DNA from: Atlantibacter hermannii
GTDB taxonomy: Bacteria; Pseudomonadota; Gammaproteobacteria; Enterobacterales; Enterobacteriaceae
NCBI GenBank assembly: GCA_900635495.1
Contig: LR134136.1
Span: 3,348,001-3,412,000 of the forward strand
DNA length: 64,000 nt
Direction: 5' to 3'
How positions within the stretch are numbered: the stretch's first letter is position 1; every line of letters begins with the position of its first letter. The position numbers and the translations under genes are program-made. Shown piece after piece: positions 36,712-46,247 of the stretch. The notes beneath the pieces are model-generated. The model saw only the letters and a program-made list of their open reading frames with translations. It made no database searches and was not told the origin of the DNA.

Positions 36712-37806
36712 CTTGACGCCTCGCCATCATGGCAAATCCATTTTTTAAGTTGTTCCAGTGTCTCAACAGACACCACATTTCCGCCCGCCATACTTGCTTC
36801 GGCCAACATAAACTGTGCCGCCGGTCCTGTTAATCCATACCCTTTAGCTATACGCTGCCAGTACTCATTAAAGGCGTTGATAGAAGGTAACAAATAGCCA
36901 TCTTTGGCTTTAATCGGGCTTTCAAAAGCATTGGCTAACGAAAGGGGGAAATCAGAAAAATTGATCATGACCATGTCCGCCGGGGTTGAATGCCGCGAAG
37001 GTATGTTGCTTCGCGCCCGGTACTTCAGTCGCCAGCATATGCGCAAGATGCGCTGCGATTTCAAGGACCTGCTCGCGAGATACACCGCCAAGGTTCTCCT
37101 GAAGCTGGGCAATATTCAGACTGGCGTAGCGATAAAACACGCCGGAAGAAAATTCCTGGGTTCCAAGGTGCGCCGAACCTAAGTCCTGGAGATCGTCTAC
37201 TGCTGTAAACCAGTCAATATCGGAATCAACAGTATGTGTGGTGATGGCATGAGCAATGGACATTGCACCATCAACTTTCCCGAGTTCGCTCATCAGGCCG
37301 CTGGTCGCCATGCGTCCGCTCAGTGCAACATCAACCCCCTGCTGAAGATTGGTGCGCATCGCGGCAATATCATCTTTAAGCATTTTGAGCAGTTTTTTAT
37401 CATCCAGTTGCTCAGCTTCCGCTTTCATTACCTGTTCGCAAAACCATTCGACTTCGCCCAATACCCAAGGCGTTACTGCGTCGCCGTTAATTTTTTCAGC
37501 ATCATCAATGGTTTTTCCTGATAACAAAGACAGCGTTTTATCGATTATCGGCAATTCGAATCGCGGGGATAATTTTTGACGTAATACGTCACGCAGCTCT
37601 TCAAGATGGATAGTGCGAAGACTGGATGCGCCAATATGACGGGCATAGTAATCACTTTTGCGCATCGCACGTTTTAAGCTCTGGCTCGAAATACGCACAC
37701 GCCGCTTGCCGCCGAAAACCGCGTCTTTTTGCATATTCATATCGTCGCGGTTCAGGCAAGAAGGGCTGTGAGAAATCAGGACATGAAAGTTGATAAAGTT
37801 GTTCAT
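36708..37806 (-). CDS. cas7e: Cascade backbone subunit Cas7e (CasC, Cse4), one frameshift
   Basis: About 365 residues after removing one base from the GGGG run at 36982-36985. The first 278 residues (FINFHVLISHSPSCLNRDD, RVRISSQSLKRAMRKS) are followed in the next frame by PADMVMINFSDFPLSLANAFE to the end. Six copies line the crRNA in Cascade. The shift lies in the AAFNPADMV segment, in a G run like other errors here, so interference is probably intact in the real strain. Confidence 0.92.
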
Positions 37807-37818
37807 AAAAGGGTTTCC

Positions 37819-38310
37819 TTACGCTTTTTTGTTTGATTCAGGGGTAGCCAACATAAAATCTTCCAGCAGTTGCTGGCGCTCTCGTTTGCCCCACCAGGTG
37901 AGTTGCCGGGCGAATAAAGACCAGTCAAGAACAGGCTCTGCATGAATTAATAACCGTCGCAGTTGAATCATGTCGCCGGGACTCTGTGCACGGACAAGCT
38001 GAAAAACGCGGCGTTCGTTAATCTTTCCACTCTTTGCCAGCGCTCTTCCGAGGCTAATGCCTGACGGATAATCATCGATTTTCTCTTTATGATGAATGAC
38101 GTCTTTACCCGCGCTCAGGCAAAAAACCATACGCAGTAACGGACGCTTATTGGCAGGATTCTCCCAGCCAAAGGGTTGGACGAGACGATAAAAGGCGGGG
38201 ATCTCGCGTAACTCATCAGGCTCGCTTACCCGTCTTAGCTGGGCACTTGAGCCGTTATCTAATTGCTGCCAGGCGTTATAGAGCGCCATTGCATCAATCT
38301 CCGTCGACAT
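37819..38310 (-). CDS. cse2: Cascade small subunit Cse2 (CasB, Cas11)
   Basis: A 163-residue, all-helical, Arg-rich protein (AQLRRVSEPDELREIPAFYRLV, RRLLIHAEPVLDWSLFARQL). A dimer forms the Cascade belly and stabilises the R-loop. Overlaps the end of cse1 by 17 bases and is 12 bases ahead of cas7e. Confidence 0.93.
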   Translation of the reverse strand: MSTEIDAMALYNAWQQLDNGSSAQLRRVSEPDELREIPAFYRLVQPFGWENPANKRPLLRMVFCLSAGKDVIHHKEKIDDYPSGISLGRALAKSGKINERRVFQLVRAQSPGDMIQLRRLLIHAEPVLDWSLFARQLTWWGKRERQQLLEDFMLATPESNKKA

Positions 38311-39811
38311 ACGCTAACTCTCCTTGTGGTTTAAGTTCATTGAGATGTTTATGAAGCGAAGCGCGCGCCACTGCTAATGAGCGGATCAATTTGGGATGAT
38401 GGGCATATGGGGCAGTAACCTGGTTGAAGAGCGCTTCGCAAAGTTGATGAAGCTCTTTTCTCAGACGTGCAATGACATCATTTGGCTGAGAATAATCAAT
38501 GCTTGCCAGGATCGCGGGAATAAGCAGTTCGCTGCGGCGGTAATAATGTCGTTCAGCCACTTCGTGTACCGCTACACCCGCCCCTTTAACATCGTGATTT
38601 TTTGCCCCCTCAACGAAGGTGTACAACCCTTTTCGCAAAGCAGTTTTGTATCCCAGCCCCATTTCAACAATGTCATTGATCACATCGCTACCGTTTTGCC
38701 ATCCATCATTGAAAACCAGCACATCGTGGCGACGCTCCAGAATAGAAGCCTGATTATTACGATATCCACCGACGATCAATGCCAGCCTGAAGCGCGGGTA
38801 CACCTCCCTGAATTGTTCAACCACCGTCGCCACCCGACGCCCTTCACCTTGCCGGGTTTCTTTGTCCACCAGTAGGCGACCTATTTGCGTCCATGAAGGC
38901 GCTGCGGTGGTAAAGGCGAGAAACTTTTGTTCAATAACGCCTTTTTTCTCAACCAGAACGCGCGGGGAATGTGGATGAGGCCATAATCCTTCAACCGTAA
39001 AGTTGAATTTAGCCTTGAGAAAACCGTTATAACGCTGGTTGCTCTGCTGTCCGCACCCGCAACATTGCCCCGGGCCTATAGGCGGGCAAAGTTCAATGTG
39101 TGCGGGTTGCCAAAAAAGCCCGCGCAGTAAACCAATCGTGGCGGCAGGAAATGTTTTTCCACTGGATATAGGGCGTTTCCAGGTGGGAAGATTTTCGGTA
39201 AGTCTATCTGGCGGGAAAGAGGATTGAAGACGCGGTGTGGTCAGGACATTTAGCCAGATAGTGGTACGCAGATCTGAGCCTTTAATTAAAGTAGTAATCG
39301 GCGTACCGCCCCGTAATCCACTCTTAAAACCGCCTCCAAAACCTGGGGCGTTATTTGCCTGATTAAACAGCGCTATCGCCGTACAACCACCGCATAACGC
39401 TTCGCCCTGCCCTGGCTGATTAACGAAAGCGCAATTTGTCGCCCCGCTTAAACCGGTCATCAGCTTTTCCATCGGAGTGGGCTCTTTCGCTTCCACGCCT
39501 TTTACCTGCATAAAAGGCATTTGCGGATGATCAAGTTGGAAGGTTTGGTGCCAGGGTGACATTAATGCTGCGAACTCTTCTTCGGAAAGTGGCCTGGCAA
39601 CCCTTAGGCGCATTTCGCTGTCATCTCGTGGCTCGCAGGTGACCTGCAGCAGGCAGATCAGTAATTGTAAGGCCGCCAGCTCCATGTCATCGCGCGGTAG
39701 GTTTAATAGCCATTTTTCTTCGCTGCAACATAATCGTTGTAGCGTAATAGTTTGTGGATGCCTCTCCTCAAACGCACGGACAGGGATCCATGGATCAACA
39801 AGTAAATCCAT
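38294..39811 (-). CDS. cse1: Cascade large subunit Cse1 (CasA, Cas8e)
   Basis: A 505-residue protein starting MDLLVDPWIPVRAFE. It has two CxxC pairs (ALCGGCTAIALF and QCCGCGQQSNQRY) that fit the zinc site known in Cse1 structures. The L1 loop region is NQPGQGEALCGG; a four-helix bundle lies at the C terminus. It reads the PAM and recruits Cas3. Only 31 bases separate it from cas3. Confidence 0.94.
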   Translation of the reverse strand: MDLLVDPWIPVRAFEERHPQTITLQRLCCSEEKWLLNLPRDDMELAALQLLICLLQVTCEPRDDSEMRLRVARPLSEEEFAALMSPWHQTFQLDHPQMPFMQVKGVEAKEPTPMEKLMTGLSGATNCAFVNQPGQGEALCGGCTAIALFNQANNAPGFGGGFKSGLRGGTPITTLIKGSDLRTTIWLNVLTTPRLQSSFPPDRLTENLPTWKRPISSGKTFPAATIGLLRGLFWQPAHIELCPPIGPGQCCGCGQQSNQRYNGFLKAKFNFTVEGLWPHPHSPRVLVEKKGVIEQKFLAFTTAAPSWTQIGRLLVDKETRQGEGRRVATVVEQFREVYPRFRLALIVGGYRNNQASILERRHDVLVFNDGWQNGSDVINDIVEMGLGYKTALRKGLYTFVEGAKNHDVKGAGVAVHEVAERHYYRRSELLIPAILASIDYSQPNDVIARLRKELHQLCEALFNQVTAPYAHHPKLIRSLAVARASLHKHLNELKPQGELAYVDGD

Positions 39812-39842
39812 TACATCACCTCCTTTATTTTATTGCTGTGCA

Positions 39843-42521
39843 TTACAGTGCTTCGCAAGGGATGACTTTGCTCATCCCTGATTCTTTTGTATAAATAAAC
39901 GTTCCCCCTTTTCTTTCGTGTAACCACCTGCCATCAGCAGTCTTTCCTTTCAGCCAAAGCAAGCCGTGCTCATCCAGGGGGTCATCCAGCGTTGCGCGCC
40001 AGGAATTTGGTACGTTAATGCGGTTAAGGGCTAATGCCTCACGCACCGTAAACTCGTCCAAATGTTCGATAATTCGTCCATCCAGTAATTGTTTTCCCTG
40101 CCCGGTTTGCAGGTACGGCACGATTGACAGGCTCATCTCTCCATCGCGTGTCACTGCATAAATTTTTTCATCACTGTCATTAAGTGGCGCTCGTCCAGCC
40201 CATTCAAGCATCTGTCTGGCTTTGCTTCTTTTGCTCAATTCCTGTAGTTCGAATTCATCCATAGCCGTCGTTACCCAGCCAGGTTCATCCGCTACATCTG
40301 CGCTGTAAATAGCGTCAAGCCATGCACGGTAAGCATCCGGGAAATAAAGCGGTTGTGCCTTCAACGCCTCGATATGCTGTTGCGTGCGCCACAGCACACG
40401 TACATTGCCGTAGATTTTGCTGTGCAAACCGTAATTCGCCTGGTCTGGAAGCAAAACGGTGGTGAGTGGGGAAGTGAATCCTGAAGGGCGTGACTGGCGT
40501 TCATGCCGATGCAAACGCCCAAGCCGTTGGAATAATAAATCTGCCGGGCAATGCTGAGTGATTAACCAGTCAAAATCGACATCCAGCGATTGTTCAACAA
40601 CCTGAGTTGAAACAAGGATTCGACCACGGCTTCGATCACCATTTTTGCCAAAATAGCGCAGCACATTTCCTTCTTTAATCTGACGATCCAAAAGGGTGAA
40701 GCGCGAATGGAACAGGATGACGTCAATATCCGGGCCGCTTTTTTGCTGGAGTTGTTGGCAGACCTTTTGCGCCACGTCCACTAAGTTACAGATTAAGCAT
40801 ACCTGGGCCCCCGTACGGGCTGCATTGAGCATCCGGTCAATCAGACTTTCATCAGGCATCAAATCCGCTAATTTTATTGGTTCAAGCTTGAGCGCGAACC
40901 GCCGCGGTAAATGTTCAGGGACATCCTCAAGATGCCATTGACGGGCTGTATTGTTACCCCGCCAGTTAATCAGGGGATACGGTGCGCGCGAGCGATTATC
41001 GTTGGCCTCAACCGCCCTTCCATAGTTATTCAATAACTGATGTCGCTGCTGCTCTGGCAGTGTTGCAGAAAGTAATATCGCGCTGCCGCCCGCTTTGTAT
41101 TGCGCTTTGAGAACCGCATCCAGCAAGCCATTCATATAGGTATCGAAAGCGTGAATTTCATCGACGATCAGGACACTGCGTCCTATACCTAAACCACGAA
41201 TAAAGCGATATTTTACCGGCAGGACTGAAATCAAGACCTGGTCGATGGTACAAACGCCAATCTGCCCCAGAAAAACGCGTTTGTTACTTAAGGCAAGCCA
41301 TTCGCAACATTGCGCCCATGCTTCCTCATTGCCCTGCGCATTTTGGCCGCGCTGTTTGATAGCCTGAAAATCGTTATTAAATTTGGCATTACCATGAGCA
41401 AGGATTAGGTTTGGCTGAGGGAAAAGACATCCGGCAAGAAACGCCATTCTTTCAAACATCGCATTAGCAGTGGCCTGTGTGGGTAAGGCTAAAACAATGC
41501 TATCGGCCAGACTGGCATCGATGAGTCGCCAGGCATAAGCCAGCGCGGTTTCGGTTTTACCGGCGCCGGTAGGCGCTTCAATAAGTGTGACGCCGGGTTC
41601 AAGCGGCAATGCGTCAACCAATACCTGAAGTTGCCGTGGTTGGTGGCCTGCTGAAAGGAGCGTTTGTACGCCCTGATACTCCTGAACATGTGCAAGCAGA
41701 CCGCTACGCTTTAATACTCTCAACGCATCTTTTTTACAGCGCGTGGCAAAGTAATCCCGTAAATCATCAAATGTTGCCGGGGGCTTCGCGCAGAAATGAA
41801 AAGCGTCATCGCTGTTCCACGAGCCTAGCCAGTCGGCAATGGAACAAAACCCGGCCAGCAATGGCGATATTTCTGGCGGTTCGGCATTGACAGATAATCC
41901 AGCGGGCAAGAGAAACAAAGCCTCCAGTGCCGCTATCCATTCGCGACGCGCTTGCTTGTCAAAATCAGCCAGTAAAGGAGATAAAAATGATGGCCATCTC
42001 AGGCGATCGTTGTCCAGCTCATGCCAGGAACGGATATAACCATGATGACCTGTAACCGCTTCTATCCACGGGATCCAGGAGTGATAGGGATGGGGTTCAG
42101 GCTCATAAAAAGAGTTAAAATCTGGCTCTTCCAACATGGGCTGATAATCATCAATAAACCAATACAGCCCACCAGCACCGTGATCGAATCCCTTACAACG
42201 ATCATAATCCAGTGATGACAATTTTACTGCTTCGGGAAATAGCGTTCGCCAGGTTTCAACTGACTTGCATTGAAATCGGGTATCAAACTTTCCAATATCG
42301 TGCAGTGCAATAAAAAACAGTATCCAGGCTTTAACCTTTGCTTCGTCGAGTGAAGGAGATTTTCGGCAAAAAAATGACCGGATTGAGGGCGAGCAGTCCC
42401 ACCAGGATGAGGCCACAGCCGCAACATCAAGCGAATGCCAGATCAGTAAATGACAGCTTGCCTCTTTAGAATCCTCCCTGACAGTCTTTCCCCAGTATTG
42501 CGAAAAAATCCCTTTCCCCAT
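39843..42521 (-). CDS. cas3: CRISPR nuclease/helicase Cas3 (type I-E)
   Basis: An 892-residue protein. The N-terminal HD nuclease has HSLDVAAVA and ALHDIGKFDTRFQ. The SF2 helicase has Walker A EAPTGAGKTETALAYA, DEIHAFD, LLSATLPEQQ, STQVVEQSLDVDFD and QRLGRLHRH. A C-terminal accessory domain follows. It nicks and degrades DNA after Cascade recruitment. It is the first gene of the leftward cas series, with no separate promoter region before cse1, unlike K-12, where a long regulated gap lies between them. The start is preceded by AGAGGCGACC. Confidence 0.96.
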   Translation of the reverse strand: MGKGIFSQYWGKTVREDSKEASCHLLIWHSLDVAAVASSWWDCSPSIRSFFCRKSPSLDEAKVKAWILFFIALHDIGKFDTRFQCKSVETWRTLFPEAVKLSSLDYDRCKGFDHGAGGLYWFIDDYQPMLEEPDFNSFYEPEPHPYHSWIPWIEAVTGHHGYIRSWHELDNDRLRWPSFLSPLLADFDKQARREWIAALEALFLLPAGLSVNAEPPEISPLLAGFCSIADWLGSWNSDDAFHFCAKPPATFDDLRDYFATRCKKDALRVLKRSGLLAHVQEYQGVQTLLSAGHQPRQLQVLVDALPLEPGVTLIEAPTGAGKTETALAYAWRLIDASLADSIVLALPTQATANAMFERMAFLAGCLFPQPNLILAHGNAKFNNDFQAIKQRGQNAQGNEEAWAQCCEWLALSNKRVFLGQIGVCTIDQVLISVLPVKYRFIRGLGIGRSVLIVDEIHAFDTYMNGLLDAVLKAQYKAGGSAILLSATLPEQQRHQLLNNYGRAVEANDNRSRAPYPLINWRGNNTARQWHLEDVPEHLPRRFALKLEPIKLADLMPDESLIDRMLNAARTGAQVCLICNLVDVAQKVCQQLQQKSGPDIDVILFHSRFTLLDRQIKEGNVLRYFGKNGDRSRGRILVSTQVVEQSLDVDFDWLITQHCPADLLFQRLGRLHRHERQSRPSGFTSPLTTVLLPDQANYGLHSKIYGNVRVLWRTQQHIEALKAQPLYFPDAYRAWLDAIYSADVADEPGWVTTAMDEFELQELSKRSKARQMLEWAGRAPLNDSDEKIYAVTRDGEMSLSIVPYLQTGQGKQLLDGRIIEHLDEFTVREALALNRINVPNSWRATLDDPLDEHGLLWLKGKTADGRWLHERKGGTFIYTKESGMSKVIPCEAL

Positions 42522-42682
42522 GGTCGCCTCTGCTTCCGGAACAATACAAAACCCCTACTTTCAGACAGAACCAGTTAGCTCAAATTGATACATATCAACC
42601 ATTTTTTCCGCATCGTCCTTGAATGAACACCATCTCCATATTGAATTGGAAATAAACACATAATATTCATTTCGCCTCCCCC

Positions 42683-42713
42683 TTGACCTTCCCCTTGATG
42701 GAAGGTTTAACCT
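42683..42713 (+). promoter_or_regulatory. copA promoter with CueR operator
   Basis: TTGACC (-35, 42683-42688), a 19-base spacer and TAACCT (-10, 42708-42713). The CueR palindrome ACCTTCC-N7-GGAAGGT (42686-42706) lies in the over-long spacer, the usual MerR-type layout. Almost identical to the E. coli copA promoter as I recall it. The rest of the 246-base gap to cas3 must carry the cas promoter; it is AT-rich and I cannot place it. Confidence 0.9.
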
Positions 42714-42767
42714 TCTATAACGTCAATAAAGCCAAGCTTATTTGGCTCACCGAGAAGGAGTTTCACG

Positions 42768-45269
42768 ATGTCTCATACTGTTAATCTCACCCTGGATGGC
42801 CTGTCCTGCGGTCATTGCGTTAAACGGGTAAAAGAAAGCCTGGAAAAACGTCCTGATGTTGAAAGTGCAGAAGTAACCATCACGTCCGCGCAGGTCACCG
42901 GCAGCGCGTCTGCTGAGGCGTTAATCGATACCATTAAAGAAGCCGGGTACGGGGCGGAGTTAAGCCACCCAAAGGCTGACCCGCTGGCAGAGTCATCAAT
43001 CCCGTCGGAAGCACTGACAGCGGCGCCAACCTCGCTTCCGGCAGACTCATCGTTCGATGACAGCCAACAGCTGTTGATCGACGGCATGAGCTGCGCCAGT
43101 TGCGTGAGCCGGGTGCAAAATGCGCTGTCAGGCGTTCCGGGCGTCACGCAGGCACGGGTGAATCTTGCGGAGCGTACCGCGCTCGTCATGGGCAGCGCTT
43201 CCGCAAGCGATTTAATCAGCGCGGTGGAGAAAGCCGGATACGGCGCTGAAGCCATTGAAGATGACAATGAACGCCGGGAACGTCAGCAGCAGACCGCTCA
43301 GGCGGCAATGAAGCGCTTTCGCTGGCAGTCCGCCCTCGCCCTGGCGGTGGGTATCCCGGTGATGATCTGGGGCATGTTCGGCGACAATATGATGGTCACC
43401 GACGACAACCGCTCGCTGTGGCTGGGAATTGGCCTCGTCACCCTGGCGGTAATGATTTTCGCAGGCGGCCACTTTTATCGCAGCGCGTGGAAAAGCCTGA
43501 TGAACGGCACCGCCACCATGGATACTCTGGTGGCGCTCGGCACCGGCGCCGCCTGGCTGTTCTCCATGAGCGTCAACCTGTGGCCGCAGTGGTTCCCGAT
43601 GGAGGCGCGCCATCTTTACTACGAAGCCAGCGCCATGATTATCGGTCTGATTAATCTTGGTCATATGCTGGAAGCCCGGGCGCGCCAGCGTTCGTCAAAA
43701 GCCCTGGAGCGCCTGCTCGACCTGACACCACCTACCGCGCGCGTGGTAACCGAACACGGCGAGCAAACGCTGCCGCTGGCAGAAGTCCAGCCGGGGATGA
43801 CGCTGCGTCTGACCACCGGGGATCGCGTGCCGGTAGACGGCGAAATTATTGAAGGTGAAGCGTGGCTGGATGAAGCCATGCTGACCGGCGAGCCCATCCC
43901 CCAGCAAAAAGGCGCCGGCGAAACCGTGCATGCCGGCACCGTGGTTCAGGACGGCAGTGTGCTGTTCCGCGCCAGCGCAGTCGGTAACCACACCACGCTC
44001 TCGCGGATCATCCGCATGGTACGCCAGGCTCAGAGCAGCAAGCCGGAAATCGGTAAGCTGGCGGACCGAATCTCGGCAGTATTCGTCCCGGTAGTGGTAT
44101 TAATCGCCTTATTCAGCGGTGCGATGTGGTACTTCTTCGGGCCCGCGCCGCAAATTGTTTACACCCTGGTGATCACCACCACGGTATTGATTATCGCCTG
44201 CCCGTGCGCCCTGGGGCTGGCAACACCGATGTCGATTATCTCCGGCGTCGGTCGCGCCGCCGAATTTGGCGCACTGGTGCGGGATGCAGATGCGCTGCAA
44301 CGGGCAAGCACGCTCGACACTGTGGTGTTTGATAAAACCGGGACGCTCACCGAAGGTAAACCGCAGGTGGTGGGCGTGATCACTGCCGCAGGCGTTGATG
44401 AACAACAGGCGGTACGTCTGGCCGCCTCGCTGGAGCAGGGTTCAAGCCATCCGCTGGCGCGGGCGATCCTCGACAAGGCCCAGGAGATCGCTTTACCGTC
44501 CGTGAACGGTTTCCGCACCTTACGTGGACTGGGCGTAAGCGGTGAAGCCGAGGGACATACCTTGCTGTTGGGCAATCAGGCGCTGCTGCATGAGCAGCAG
44601 GTTGATACCCGCGAACTGGATGCAGAGATTGAACGCCAGGCGCAACAGGGCGCAACGCCTGTTCTGCTGGCGATTGACGGCAAAGCGGCGGCGCTGCTGG
44701 CAATCCGCGATCCGCTACGCGAAGACAGTCGCGATGCGCTGGCTCGTCTGCACCGCGAAGGATATCGTCTCGTCATGTTGACCGGCGACAACGCCATCAC
44801 CGCTCAGGCCATCGCCAAAGAAGCGGGTATTGATGAGGTGATTGCTGGCGTCCTGCCGGACGGCAAAGCAGAGGCCATTGCCAAACTGCAACGCGAAGGC
44901 CGCCAGGTGGCGATGGTCGGCGACGGCATCAACGATGCGCCAGCCCTGGCGCAGGCGGATGTGGGTATCGCCATGGGCGGTGGTAGCGATGTGGCGATAG
45001 AAACCGCCGCGATCACGCTGATGCGTCACAGCCTGATGGGCGTCGCCGATGCGCTGGCGATCTCCAAAGCCACGCTGCGTAATATGAAACAAAACCTGCT
45101 GGGCGCGTTTGTTTATAACACGCTGGGTATCCCGATTGCCGCCGGGATCCTGTGGCCCATTACCGGTACGTTGTTGAATCCGGTCGTGGCGGGCGCGGCG
45201 ATGGCGCTGTCGTCGATTACCGTCGTCAGTAACGCCAACCGTTTGTTACGTTTCAAACCCAAAGCCTGA
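42768..45269 (+). CDS. copA: Copper(I)-exporting P-type ATPase CopA
   Basis: An 833-residue P1B-ATPase. Two N-terminal metal-binding domains: GLSCGHC (Cys14, Cys17) and GMSCASC (Cys109, Cys112). Eight membrane segments; the CPC transport motif is in IACPCALGLATP. Phosphorylation site FDKTGTLTEG, actuator LTGEP, and GDGINDAPAL hinge. It pumps Cu(I) into the periplasm, induced by CueR. A conserved slippery site lets the same gene make a 70-residue copper chaperone. The promoter is intact although the CRISPR island lies immediately upstream. Confidence 0.97.
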   Translation: MSHTVNLTLDGLSCGHCVKRVKESLEKRPDVESAEVTITSAQVTGSASAEALIDTIKEAGYGAELSHPKADPLAESSIPSEALTAAPTSLPADSSFDDSQQLLIDGMSCASCVSRVQNALSGVPGVTQARVNLAERTALVMGSASASDLISAVEKAGYGAEAIEDDNERRERQQQTAQAAMKRFRWQSALALAVGIPVMIWGMFGDNMMVTDDNRSLWLGIGLVTLAVMIFAGGHFYRSAWKSLMNGTATMDTLVALGTGAAWLFSMSVNLWPQWFPMEARHLYYEASAMIIGLINLGHMLEARARQRSSKALERLLDLTPPTARVVTEHGEQTLPLAEVQPGMTLRLTTGDRVPVDGEIIEGEAWLDEAMLTGEPIPQQKGAGETVHAGTVVQDGSVLFRASAVGNHTTLSRIIRMVRQAQSSKPEIGKLADRISAVFVPVVVLIALFSGAMWYFFGPAPQIVYTLVITTTVLIIACPCALGLATPMSIISGVGRAAEFGALVRDADALQRASTLDTVVFDKTGTLTEGKPQVVGVITAAGVDEQQAVRLAASLEQGSSHPLARAILDKAQEIALPSVNGFRTLRGLGVSGEAEGHTLLLGNQALLHEQQVDTRELDAEIERQAQQGATPVLLAIDGKAAALLAIRDPLREDSRDALARLHREGYRLVMLTGDNAITAQAIAKEAGIDEVIAGVLPDGKAEAIAKLQREGRQVAMVGDGINDAPALAQADVGIAMGGGSDVAIETAAITLMRHSLMGVADALAISKATLRNMKQNLLGAFVYNTLGIPIAAGILWPITGTLLNPVVAGAAMALSSITVVSNANRLLRFKPKA
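42968..42979 (+). other. Programmed -1 frameshift site producing the CopA(Z) chaperone
   Basis: The heptamer CCCAAAG (42968-42974) spans codons 67-69 of copA (CAC CCA AAG). A -1 slip gives GGC then TGA (42977-42979), so translation stops after 70 residues ending SHPKG, containing only the first metal-binding domain. This matches the documented E. coli copA frameshift site and its 70-residue product. Confidence 0.85.
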
Positions 45270-45274
45270 TGGCT

Positions 45275-45296
45275 GGCCCGGGAATGCACCCGGGCC
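45275..45296 (+). terminator. Hairpin after copA
   Basis: A perfect GGCCCGGG/CCCGGGCC stem with loop AATGCA, six bases after the copA stop. No T tract follows (GACCCCTCC), so it may be an RNA-stabilising end rather than a strong terminator. Confidence 0.5.
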
Positions 45297-45366
45297 GACC
45301 CCTCCCCTTATTTGCACCTTTCGGTTCAGCGCGTTAGCATGAGTTTTTTGACTCGGGAACCTCTTT

Positions 45367-46165
45367 ATGGGCCTGTTCGATCGTCTGCGTGCGCTGTTAG
45401 GGAGCCTCTCTCCCGTTAATCCCTGGCCCGCTATCGACGTTACGCTTCCCGGTAAACGCTACCTGCATCTGGTCGGCAGCATTCATATGGGCACCCGGGG
45501 ATATGTCGCCGCTGTCGGCGCGCCTGGTGGAAAAAGTGCGGCGCGCCGATGCGCTGATCGTTGAAGCCGATATTCGCAGCGGCGGATCGCCGTTTGGCTT
45601 TGATCAGGCGGAACGCCCGTTGTCAGAACGGCTCGAGGCCGCAAGCCTTGAGCAGGTTGAAAAAATTGCCGGCGAGCTGTCGATACCGCTCTCGCGTCTC
45701 GATACGCAACCCGCATGGCAGGTGGCGTTGATGCTGCAAGCTCATCAGGCGCAGAGCCTTGGATTGCGCCCGGAATATGGCATTGACTATCAGCTTTTGC
45801 AGGCGGCGCAGGAACACCACACCCGGGTGCTGGAACTGGAAGGCGCAGACAATCAGATCGCGCTGTTGCGCCAGTTGCCGGAGCAAGGCCTCGGCTTGTT
45901 GCAGGACACCCTCACCCACTGGCACACCAATGCCCGGCTGTTGCAGTTGATGATCGGTTGGTGGCTGGGTAATCCCCCGAAGGAAGCGCGCGTCACGCTA
46001 CCGAATACGTTCGCGCATGAGCTGTATGACGTGTTGATGCATCAGCGCAATCTGGCGTGGTGTGAGTTTCTGAATAATCTCCCGCCGGGGCGCTATGTGG
46101 TGGCGGTGGGGGCACTGCATCTGTACGGCGAAGGCAATGTGCCCGCCCTGTTAAAGCGCACGTAG
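45367..46165 (+). CDS. ybaP: TraB/GumN-family protein YbaP (one frameshift)
   Basis: About 265 residues once one G in CCCGGGG near 45497 is ignored. The N-terminal half (WPAIDVTLPGKRYLHLVGSIHMG) joins the downstream frame at LVEKVRRADALIVEAD. Conserved GSIHMG and VVAVGALHLYGEGN motifs suggest a Tiki/TraB-type metal-dependent protease fold, but function is unproven. In K-12, ybaQ lies between copA and ybaP; it is absent here. Confidence 0.88.
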
Positions 46166-46247
46166 TGGATGCGCAATTTTGTACTATTTTTCCGCTGATT
46201 TTGGGCTTACCCTTTTGCCATGACGTATTCATCATCAGGTAAACATC

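Noticed and set aside
42716..42721. TATAAC as the copA -10 element
   Set aside because: It lies 27 bases from TTGACC. The TAACCT at 42708 gives the 19-base spacing that CueR needs and matches the known E. coli copA promoter.
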